Below are positions 1 to 5,640 of a stretch of DNA of 7,614 nt, one piece after another (within the stretch, counting starts at the first letter, position 1; each line of letters begins with the position of its first letter). Location: contig DLYT01000082.1 of the NCBI GenBank assembly GCA_003447595.1, positions 5,357-12,970 on the forward strand. The letters are read 5' to 3'. Origin of the DNA: Porphyromonadaceae bacterium (GTDB lineage: Bacteria; Bacteroidota; Bacteroidia; Bacteroidales; CAMTPD01). Under the pieces are notes generated by a model. The model was not told the origin of the DNA. It made no database searches and worked only from the letters and a program-made list of their open reading frames with translations. The translations under genes and the position numbers were made by a program.

Positions 1-771
1 CGTCTGCAAGCTCAACGAAATATTCTAGTCTATAATGATGAACATCTCAATGCACAAGAAGCTCTTAAAGTATTCCTTAAATATACAGACGATGTGAATT
101 TTAGTACTCACATTGATTCTATTATACCTCACTACTCCATCTCTTCAAACCAAGCTCTATCGTATGCAAGAGATAATAGCCCGAAAATGATTAATCTCTC
201 TTTACAAAAAATAGAAAGTGAAAGCAATGTTGCTCTAGCAAAATCAAACTCAGGGCTACAAGCTAATTTATTCCTACAAATAGGATTATCACAAACAGCC
301 GACCGCTTTAAAGCAGCTTATCGGGATCCTATTGATCAACAAATTGTAAGTATTGGCATCACCATCCCAATCTTAGACTGGAATAACAGTAAAAATCAAA
401 TTAAAGCTGCAAAGTCAAAGCATGAGCAAACATTAAGTCAAATTGTAGATCAAACTCAATTATTCGATCTTCATATCAAAAGTTTAGTACGAGAATACAA
501 TAATCAGTGGAATAAAGTCAACGTTCAAATAAAGACTGACCAAGTAGCCACACAGCGACTCAATGCCGCAATTGCCGAATATAAATCAGGAGCTCTTAGC
601 ATCTTAGAATTACAAAATGCAATCAGTGCTAAGGAGGAAGCAAGACTTCAATACCTTTTGTCTCTTGAAAGATTTTGGACTCTTTTATATAGCATCCGCA
701 GTGTCACCTTATTTGACTTCGAAAATCAGCATGAGATAGCCGTAAACTATACAGACCTAATTAAAGATTGA
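1..771 (+). CDS. TolC-family outer-membrane efflux protein, C-terminal part (5' end outside window)
   Basis: The reading frame is open from base 1 to the TGA at 769-771, giving 256 residues without the N-terminus. The GTG at 94 is an internal valine codon rather than a start. The protein is an outer-membrane channel subunit of the kind that works with an inner-membrane RND or ABC pump and a periplasmic adaptor. Supporting features are: a long helical stretch rich in Lys, Gln, Ser and Ala; a beta segment (about residues 86-103 of the fragment); the turn SIGITIPILDW at about 117-127, followed by a Lys/Gln-rich helix, typical of Bacteroidetes TolC proteins; a second coiled helix to about residue 220; and the C-terminal block FWTLLYSIRSVTLFDF at about 225-240, which matches the usual TolC ending (YW..YY.LR.LTLYDF). 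Its pump partners would lie to the left of the window. The family call is firm; the exported substrate is unknown. Confidence 0.88.
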   Translation, partial: RLQAQRNILVYNDEHLNAQEALKVFLKYTDDVNFSTHIDSIIPHYSISSNQALSYARDNSPKMINLSLQKIESESNVALAKSNSGLQANLFLQIGLSQTADRFKAAYRDPIDQQIVSIGITIPILDWNNSKNQIKAAKSKHEQTLSQIVDQTQLFDLHIKSLVREYNNQWNKVNVQIKTDQVATQRLNAAIAEYKSGALSILELQNAISAKEEARLQYLLSLERFWTLLYSIRSVTLFDFENQHEIAVNYTDLIKD

Positions 772-784
772 ATCTTTGCAACCT

Positions 785-804
785 TCATTTTCATTCAAAA
801 AAAA
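785..804. repeat. 20-bp direct repeat, copy 1
   Basis: TCATTTTCATTC followed by eight A bases is identical to positions 6895-6914. This copy lies between the tolC-like stop and the hairpin at 806-827, and its A run supplies the U-tract of the minus-strand terminator. Confidence 0.6.
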
Positions 805-827
805 AGGAGTCTATGCTACTAGACTCC
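797..827 (-). terminator. Minus-strand intrinsic terminator
   Basis: A perfect 8-bp stem (GGAGTCTA at 806-813, TAGACTCC at 820-827) with a 6-base loop is preceded on the + strand by nine A bases (797-805). Read on the minus strand this is a hairpin followed by U9, a standard intrinsic terminator. On the + strand the bases after the hairpin are CTCTCC with no T run, so it would terminate the upstream tolC-like gene poorly. No annotated gene to its right is read leftwards, so it needs a minus-strand transcript starting in the intergenic region. It could still act as a 3' stabilising hairpin for the tolC-like mRNA. Confidence 0.65.
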
Positions 828-993
828 CTCTCCATGAATGTTGAAACTATTAAAAAAACTGGTAAGCCTACTCTTTCGAGTATACTATCAATAACCTGTA
901 AGTTGCAGGTCTTAAACTTCATTACTATAAACATTTATACCACAATAAAGTTGATTAATTCTTTATTTTACAGCATTAATGCATATTTATTCA
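797..993 (-). ncRNA. Candidate intergenic small RNA, divergent from argR
   Basis: This is inferred from a facing promoter candidate (999-1027) and a minus-strand terminator (797-827) that bracket about 195 bases. In the minus-strand RNA, two further hairpins precede the terminator: ACCUG/CAGGU arms at 894-910, and TACTC/GAGTA arms at 869-882. The second closes a GAAA (GNRA-type) tetraloop only on the minus strand; on the + strand the loop would be UUUC. No start codon in the bracket opens a frame that ends before the terminator with convincing content. No known RNA family is recognised. It could be a regulatory small RNA, a spurious transcript, or chance structure in AT-rich DNA. Confidence 0.3.
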
Positions 994-998
994 CACAG

Positions 999-1027
999 CA
1001 AACCTACTAGTACTTAGCTGAAACAAA
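999..1027 (-). promoter_or_regulatory. Candidate minus-strand Bacteroidetes promoter
   Basis: The minus strand reads TTTG (1027-1024), 17 bases, then TAGGTTTG (1006-999). The second block matches the Bacteroides -7 consensus TAnnTTTG exactly, and the first matches the -33 TTTG. The spacing is slightly shorter than the usual 19 or so. Transcription would start near 993 and run left towards the terminator at 797-827. Confidence 0.35.
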
Positions 1028-1065
1028 TATTAAAACTAACAATACAACTAAATTTTATCCGCTTA

Positions 1066-1083
1066 TATGAATAATTATTCTAG
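1066..1083. promoter_or_regulatory. ARG box 1 (putative ArgR operator)
   Basis: The core TGAATAATTATTCT at 1068-1081 matches 13 of 14 positions of the ArgR operator core TGAATwwwwATTCA and contains the perfect 12-bp palindrome GAATAATTATTC. It lies where the -33 element of the argR promoter would be, so bound ArgR should block RNA polymerase. Its position directly ahead of an argR gene fits autoregulation. Operator function is inferred from the pattern. Confidence 0.6.
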
Positions 1084-1092
1084 AATAGTATT

Positions 1093-1100
1093 TATATTTG
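1093..1100 (+). promoter_or_regulatory. -7 element of the argR operon promoter
   Basis: TATATTTG is an exact match to the Bacteroidetes -7 consensus TAnnTTTG. Transcription would start near 1104-1107, giving a leader of about 20 bases before the argR ATG at 1126. No clear TTTG is seen at the -33 position, which is occupied by ARG box 1. The ten bases TATATTTGCA recur at the peptidase promoter on the other strand (6894-6885). Confidence 0.6.
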
Positions 1101-1107
1101 CACTGTT

Positions 1108-1125
1108 TCTGTATAAATATTCGAT
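1108..1125. promoter_or_regulatory. ARG box 2 (putative ArgR operator)
   Basis: The core TGTATAAATATTCG at 1110-1123 matches 12 of 14 positions of TGAATwwwwATTCA. It is exactly 42 bp (about four helical turns) downstream of box 1 and covers the expected leader up to the argR start codon. E. coli ARG boxes are paired at 21-bp centre spacing; the intermediate 21-bp position here (1089-1102) is only a poor match. The two boxes bracket the -7 element. Confidence 0.45.
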
Positions 1126-1593
1126 ATGAAGAATAAAAAAGAGCGCCTTCAGGCAATAAAAGAGATCATAACAAAAGAAGCAGTAGGAAATCAAGACGAA
1201 TTATTGCAATTGCTTACAGCACGCGGATTCAACCTTACACAGGCAACCTTATCTCGCGACATGAAGCAACTCAAGATTGTAAAAACTCCCGATTCGAGTG
1301 GAAACTATCGCTACGTTTTGCCAGGAAGACTAAATCTCCCAATTGATGAAGAAAGAGATAGCTCACATCCTATTTCGGGATTCAAACATATTGAATTCTC
1401 CGGCAACCTGGCCGTTATAAAGACCAGACCGGGATATGCGATGGGAATTGCCTCCGACATAGATAACAAAGCTCCCTATGAAATATTAGGAACTATTGCC
1501 GGCGACGACACCATCTTATTGATACCTCGCGAAGAATTTAGTCGCGAAGAAATTATCAATGCTTTAGCTGAAATTATACCTGATATTAAATAA
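1126..1593 (+). CDS. argR: Arginine repressor ArgR
   Basis: This 155-residue protein has the usual ArgR length and two-domain plan. The N-terminal winged helix-turn-helix (about 1-70) includes the recognition segment QATLSRDMKQLKIVK at 39-53, with the Ser-Arg pair (43-44) that is conserved in the family for DNA contact. The C-terminal oligomerisation and arginine-binding domain (about 85-155) carries GTIAGDDT at 122-129, whose paired aspartates bind L-arginine in characterised hexameric ArgR proteins. It probably represses the operon it heads when arginine is abundant, acting on the two ARG-box-like sites just upstream. The ATG at 1126 is chosen because it gives a full-length N-terminus. There is no Shine-Dalgarno sequence, as is usual in Bacteroidetes. 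The next gene starts 24 bases downstream. Confidence 0.95.
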   Translation: MKNKKERLQAIKEIITKEAVGNQDELLQLLTARGFNLTQATLSRDMKQLKIVKTPDSSGNYRYVLPGRLNLPIDEERDSSHPISGFKHIEFSGNLAVIKTRPGYAMGIASDIDNKAPYEILGTIAGDDTILLIPREEFSREEIINALAEIIPDIK

Positions 1594-1617
1594 GATGATT
1601 AGTCTTTAATTACGAAA

Positions 1618-2214
1618 ATGGAAAAAGAGGTTAAAATAGAAGTCATGGTAGCCAACGAAGGTCACATCCAATACGTTGACACCATTCTTAGCACTATCGA
1701 GGCTGCCGCTAAAGTACGCGGTACAGGTATTGCTAAACGTACAAACGAGTACGTTGCACAGAAAATGATAGAAGGAAAAGCTATCATAGCTCTGGCTGAC
1801 GGAGAATTTGCAGGTTTTTGCTACGTTGAGTCGTGGGGAAACAAAAAGTTTGTTGCAAACTCCGGACTTATTGTTGTTGACAGTTTCAGAGGTCACGGGT
1901 TGGCCAAACGTATCAAAAAGAAAGCGTTTAACCTCTCCCGCACGATGTTTCCAGATGCAAAGATCTTTGGTCTTACATCCGGACTTGCCGTTATGAAAAT
2001 CAACACTGAGCTTGGGTACGTTCCGGTTACGTTCTCCGAACTTACCGACGATGAAGCATTCTGGAAAGGTTGTCAGAGTTGTGTAAACTACGATGTTTTA
2101 CAACGCACCGGCCGCAAGCACTGTATTTGCACAGCGATGCTTTATGACCCAGCCGATCCACACGGAGAAAAAAGAAAACAAGCTATGATGGCTGAAGTAG
2201 AAGACCAAGATTAA
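1618..2214 (+). CDS. GNAT-family N-acyltransferase, probable N-acylglutamate synthase of the arg operon
   Basis: This 198-residue protein has a GNAT fold: a helical N-terminus, beta strands IIALADGEFAGFCYVESW at about 56-73, and acyl-CoA-binding motif A at about 83-104, with the pyrophosphate loop RGHGLA at 91-96 (R-x-x-G-x-A). Its place between argR and argG, in an operon that also has argC and argD, suggests it makes the first acylated intermediate from glutamate, replacing classical ArgA or ArgJ. Whether the donor is acetyl-CoA or succinyl-CoA cannot be read from the sequence; Bacteroides fragilis is known to use succinylated intermediates later in the pathway. An unusual C-terminal extension carries Cys152, Cys155, His168, Cys169 and Cys171 (C-x2-C and H-C-x-C), which may bind metal or respond to redox state. 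The GNAT call is firm; the substrate is inferred from context. Confidence 0.8.
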   Translation: MEKEVKIEVMVANEGHIQYVDTILSTIEAAAKVRGTGIAKRTNEYVAQKMIEGKAIIALADGEFAGFCYVESWGNKKFVANSGLIVVDSFRGHGLAKRIKKKAFNLSRTMFPDAKIFGLTSGLAVMKINTELGYVPVTFSELTDDEAFWKGCQSCVNYDVLQRTGRKHCICTAMLYDPADPHGEKRKQAMMAEVEDQD

Positions 2215-2247
2215 TAATTAGTAAACGACTTAAAAATACCATATCTC

Positions 2248-3450
2248 ATGAAAGAAAAAGTAGTTTTAGCTTTCAGTGGCGGACTCGACACTTCGTTTTG
2301 CGCCAAATACCTTGCAGTAGAAAAAGGATACGAAGTTTATACAGCAGTAGCAAATACTGGCGGCTTCTCTCCTGAAGAACTAAAAGTAATTGAAGAAAAA
2401 GCGTATCAACTAGGTGCGGTAAAACACGTAGCTCTAGACGTTACACAAGAATACTACGACAAAAGCATTAAATATATGGTATTCGGTAATGTACTTCGTA
2501 ATGGTACATATCCGATATCGGTTAGCTCTGAACGTATTTTCCAAGCGATGGCTATTATCAACTACGCCAAAGAAATCGGAGCCGACTATGTAGCACACGG
2601 AAGTACAGGTGCAGGAAACGACCAAGTACGTTTCGACCTTACATTCGATGTACTTGCACCGGAAATCAAGATTCTTACACCAACTCGCGATATGGTACTT
2701 ACTCGCGAATATGAAATCAATTATTTGAAAGAGCATGGTTTCAACTGTGACTTCAAAAAGATGGAATATTCGATCAACAAAGGCCTTTGGGGTACAAGCG
2801 TTGGTGGAAAAGAAACACTACACTCAGAACAAACACTTCCGGAAGAAGCCTATCCATCACAACTTACTGCAAAAGGCGAAGAAGTGATTACACTTGACTT
2901 CGACAAAGGTGAGTTATCGGGTGTGAATGGTGTGAAATACGATAACAAAATCGAAGCAATCAACAAAGTTGAAGAGCTCGGTTCTAAATATGCAATTGGT
3001 CGTGATATGCATATCGGTGACACCATCATCGGTATCAAAGGTCGTGTAGGCTTCGAAGCTGCAGGCCCGCTATTGATCATCAATGCACACAAAATGCTTG
3101 AAAAGCATACACTAACCAAATGGCAACAATACTGGAAAGAACAATTGGGCAACTGGTATGGCATGTTCCTACACGAAGCTCAATACCTTGAACCGGTAAT
3201 GCGCGATATCGAAGCATTCTTGAGTTCTTCTCAAGAGAATGTAACCGGAACTGTTAGCATCAAGCTACGTCCATATAGCTACCAACTTATCGGTATCGAA
3301 AGCCCTTACGACCTAATGAAATCAGAATTCGGCGAATACGGCGAAGTGAATAAAGCATGGACAGCCGACGACGTAAAAGGTTTCACTAAGATTCTAGGAA
3401 ATCAAACCAAGATTTTCCATTCTGTACAAAACAAAACAAAGCAACAATAA
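2248..3450 (+). CDS. argG: Argininosuccinate synthase
   Basis: This enzyme condenses citrulline with aspartate, using ATP, to give argininosuccinate in the penultimate step of arginine synthesis. The 400 residues fit the family. The N-terminal nucleotide-binding domain starts with the PP-loop SGGLDTS at 10-16, and HGSTGAGNDQVRFD at 117-130 matches the conserved ArgG block that contacts nucleotide and substrates. The C-terminal part forms the synthetase/oligomerisation domain. Compared with well-studied ArgG proteins, the block usually written TGKGNDQVRFE has Ala for Lys and Asp for Glu, and the usual ARPL segment reads SERIFQAM at about 94-101, pointing to a divergent subclass. It starts 33 bases after the GNAT gene and ends 5 bases before argC, so it is co-transcribed and perhaps translationally coupled to argC. 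Confidence 0.95.
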   Translation: MKEKVVLAFSGGLDTSFCAKYLAVEKGYEVYTAVANTGGFSPEELKVIEEKAYQLGAVKHVALDVTQEYYDKSIKYMVFGNVLRNGTYPISVSSERIFQAMAIINYAKEIGADYVAHGSTGAGNDQVRFDLTFDVLAPEIKILTPTRDMVLTREYEINYLKEHGFNCDFKKMEYSINKGLWGTSVGGKETLHSEQTLPEEAYPSQLTAKGEEVITLDFDKGELSGVNGVKYDNKIEAINKVEELGSKYAIGRDMHIGDTIIGIKGRVGFEAAGPLLIINAHKMLEKHTLTKWQQYWKEQLGNWYGMFLHEAQYLEPVMRDIEAFLSSSQENVTGTVSIKLRPYSYQLIGIESPYDLMKSEFGEYGEVNKAWTADDVKGFTKILGNQTKIFHSVQNKTKQQ

Positions 3451-3455
3451 CTCTC

Positions 3456-4424
3456 ATGATAAAAGTAGGAATTATCGGAGGGGCGGGATATACGGCAGGC
3501 GAACTTATTCGTCTGCTTATAAATCACCCCGACGCTGAGATCGTTTTTATTAATAGCAGCAGCAATGCCGGCAACAAAATTACCGACGTTCATGGCGGAC
3601 TTTATGGCGAAACAGAACTAACCTTTACAGACGCTTTACCGTTTGAAGAAGTTGACGTTCTTTTCCTTTGCTCTGCACATGGCGACTCTAAAAAGTTTCT
3701 CGACAACAACAACGTACCCGACAATGTAAAGATCATCGACCTTTCTACCGACTATCGTATGGAAGCTCCTGATCACGATTTCGTTTACGGTTTGCCGGAG
3801 CTTAACCGCAAACGCATCATCCGCAGCAATCGCATTGCCAACCCGGGCTGTTTCGCTACTGCTATTCAGCTTGCACTTTTACCATTAGCCAAGGAACAAC
3901 TTATTCAATCAGAGGTACACATCAATGCAATTACCGGATCTACCGGTGCAGGTGTAAAGCCAAGCACAACAACACACTTTAGCTGGCGTAACGATAACAT
4001 TTCGATTTATAAAGCTTTCGATCACCAGCACTTGAATGAGATTGGTCAAACCATGAGACAACTCCAAGATAACTTTAATCACGCGATTAACTTTATCCCT
4101 GTGCGCGGCGACTTTGCACGTGGCATTTTCTGTTCAGCCTATCTTGATTGCAACCTTGAACTAGAAGAAGTGAAACGTCTTTATCAAGCATTTTACGACG
4201 ATCATTCTTTTACTTTTATCACCGAAAAAGCACCGGATCTTAAGCAAGTCGTTAATACAAACAAATGCTTAATCCACCTTTCGAAGCACGGCAATAAACT
4301 GCTGATTGTTTCAGTTATTGATAACTTGTTGAAAGGAGCTTCAGGTCAAGCCGTACACAACATGAATCTTCTATTCGGACTAGAAGAAACTGTTGGACTT
4401 CACTTGAAACCGGTCGCATTTTAA
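3456..4424 (+). CDS. argC: N-acyl-gamma-glutamyl-phosphate reductase
   Basis: This enzyme reduces N-acylglutamyl phosphate to the semialdehyde with NADPH. At 322 residues it is close to the usual 310-345. The Rossmann fold begins at residue 1 with the nucleotide loop GGAGYTAGEL at 8-17. The catalytic cysteine is Cys132 in NPGCFATA, and GSTGAGVKPS (161-170) and the C-terminal block DNLLKGASGQAVHNMN (289-304) are family hallmarks. One difference stands out: the segment that normally reads F-T-P-H-L...RGI, with the proposed catalytic base His, here reads FIPVRGDFARGI (213-224), with Val216 where His is expected followed by Arg217. This may reflect a different acyl group (succinyl in Bacteroidetes) or another residue serving as base. 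The ATG is 5 bases after the argG stop. Confidence 0.93.
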   Translation: MIKVGIIGGAGYTAGELIRLLINHPDAEIVFINSSSNAGNKITDVHGGLYGETELTFTDALPFEEVDVLFLCSAHGDSKKFLDNNNVPDNVKIIDLSTDYRMEAPDHDFVYGLPELNRKRIIRSNRIANPGCFATAIQLALLPLAKEQLIQSEVHINAITGSTGAGVKPSTTTHFSWRNDNISIYKAFDHQHLNEIGQTMRQLQDNFNHAINFIPVRGDFARGIFCSAYLDCNLELEEVKRLYQAFYDDHSFTFITEKAPDLKQVVNTNKCLIHLSKHGNKLLIVSVIDNLLKGASGQAVHNMNLLFGLEETVGLHLKPVAF

Positions 4425-4436
4425 TCCCGCAAACGC

Positions 4437-5564
4437 ATGAAACTATTTGATGTATATCCTCTTTTCGACATTGAGATCGTAAAAGGAAAAGGATGTAAAA
4501 CATACGATAATCACGGCACCGAGTACCTTGATCTTTACGGTGGACACGCCGTGATCAGCGTTGGTCACACCCATCCGCACTATGTAGCAATGGTTACCGA
4601 TCAACTAAACAAACTCGGATTCTATTCAAATTCGGTTGTAAACAACCTGCAAGCCGAACTAGCAACAAAGTTAGGTGCACTTTCAGGCTACGATGATTAT
4701 ACATTATTCCTGATCAACTCCGGAGCCGAAGCCAACGAGAATGCATTAAAACTTGCATCGTTTCACAACGGAAAGAAACGTGTTATCGCTTTCGAAAAAG
4801 CATTTCACGGCCGTACTTCGGCAGCTGTTCGTGTAACAGACAATCCGAAGATCATTGCACCGATCAATGAAGACATTCCCGTTGTTTACCTTCCGCTCAA
4901 CGATATCGAAGCGGTAAGAAAAGAGATTGCTAAAGGAGATGTTACAGCAGTTATCATCGAAGGCATCCAAGGTGTAGGTGGTATTCAAATGCCAACCGAT
5001 ACATTCTTGCAGCAACTTAGCAAACTTTGTACGCAAAACGACGTTGTTCTGATCCTCGATGAAATTCAATCGGGATACGGACGTAGCGGTAAGTTCTTTG
5101 CTCACCAATATGCAGGAATCAAACCCGACATCATCACGGTAGCCAAAGGAATGGGCAACGGTTTCCCAATCGGTGGCGTGTTGATCTCTCCGAAGTTTAA
5201 ACCTGTTCATGGTATGCTCGGAACTACATTCGGAGGTAACCACCTTGCATGTGCGGCAGCTATAGCAGTTCTTGACATCATCAAAGACGAGAACCTTCTT
5301 GATAACGTACAAAAGGTTGGAGATTATCTGATTTCCGAACTAAAACAAATCAAAGGAATCAAAGAAGTAAGAGGTCGCGGATTAATGATCGGTATCGAAA
5401 TGGAAGAACCGATTAAAGAAGCACGCCGCAAACTTCTATTCGAAGAGAAAGTATTCACCGGAGTAGCCGGTACACATACCATTCGTCTGTTGCCACCACT
5501 TTGCTTGAGCATGGACGAAGCAAAAGAATTTATGCGCCGCTTCAAGCTTGTATTGAACGCGTAA
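4437..5564 (+). CDS. argD: N-acylornithine aminotransferase (class III, PLP-dependent)
   Basis: This enzyme transaminates the N-acylglutamate semialdehyde made by ArgC to N-acylornithine, with glutamate as amino donor. Key blocks appear in order: NSGAEANENALKLA at 94-107, which holds the PLP phosphate; FHGRT at 123-127; LILDEIQSGYGRSG at 205-218, with Asp208 for the pyridine nitrogen and Gln211; the Schiff-base lysine Lys237 in VAKGMGNGFPIGG; and GTTFGGNHLACA at 262-273. The 375 residues are some 25-30 fewer than E. coli ArgD, with a short N-terminus, but no catalytic block is missing. It is the last gene of the operon, 12 bases after argC, and is followed by a strong terminator. The acyl group may be succinyl rather than acetyl, as in Bacteroides fragilis arginine synthesis; that is inferred. 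Confidence 0.93.
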   Translation: MKLFDVYPLFDIEIVKGKGCKTYDNHGTEYLDLYGGHAVISVGHTHPHYVAMVTDQLNKLGFYSNSVVNNLQAELATKLGALSGYDDYTLFLINSGAEANENALKLASFHNGKKRVIAFEKAFHGRTSAAVRVTDNPKIIAPINEDIPVVYLPLNDIEAVRKEIAKGDVTAVIIEGIQGVGGIQMPTDTFLQQLSKLCTQNDVVLILDEIQSGYGRSGKFFAHQYAGIKPDIITVAKGMGNGFPIGGVLISPKFKPVHGMLGTTFGGNHLACAAAIAVLDIIKDENLLDNVQKVGDYLISELKQIKGIKEVRGRGLMIGIEMEEPIKEARRKLLFEEKVFTGVAGTHTIRLLPPLCLSMDEAKEFMRRFKLVLNA

Positions 5565-5578
5565 GCATACGATCTTAT

Positions 5579-5619
5579 AAAAAAAGGGCGTTCCTCATTA
5601 TGATGGAACGCCCTTTTTT
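5579..5619. terminator. Bidirectional intrinsic terminator between argD and the peptidase gene
   Basis: A perfect 9-bp GC-rich stem (GGGCGTTCC at 5586-5594, GGAACGCCC at 5605-5613) with a 10-base loop is flanked by seven A bases on the left (5579-5585) and six T bases on the right (5614-5619). It therefore works in both directions: 14 bases after the argD stop on the + strand, and 21 bases after the peptidase stop on the - strand. Confidence 0.93.
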
Positions 5620-5640
5620 CGATAATTTATTCAGAACTGA

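Larger units (their letters stand above)
772..1125. other. Intergenic region between the tolC-like gene and argR
   Basis: These 354 bases are AT-rich and hold no convincing protein gene. A frame at 768-1010 (+) would need a TTG start overlapping the tolC-like stop and has low-complexity content. A 47-codon frame at 791-934 (-) runs through the terminator and is probably chance. What can be supported is a minus-strand terminator (797-827), two small hairpins (869-882 and 894-910), a minus-strand promoter candidate (999-1027), and the argR promoter with its two ARG-box-like sites (1066-1125). Confidence 0.7.

Noticed and set aside
791..934. 47-codon minus-strand frame with a hydrophobic middle, inside the small RNA candidate
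   Set aside because: Its coding sequence runs through the terminator hairpin and U-tract, so its stop codon would lie beyond the RNA end; it probably arises by chance in AT-rich DNA.
768..1010. 80-codon + strand frame after the tolC-like gene
   Set aside because: It needs a TTG start overlapping the upstream stop, has no recognisable domain, is low-complexity and AT-rich, and runs through the hairpin at 806-827.
1089..1102. Possible third ARG box at the intermediate 21-bp position
   Set aside because: Only 9 of 14 positions match, four of them in the degenerate AT centre, and it coincides with the -7 element, which explains its composition.
4746..5312. 188-codon minus-strand frame opposite argD
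   Set aside because: It lies entirely antisense to a gene with all its catalytic motifs, and its translation is rich in Cys and Asn with no recognisable domain: a shadow frame.
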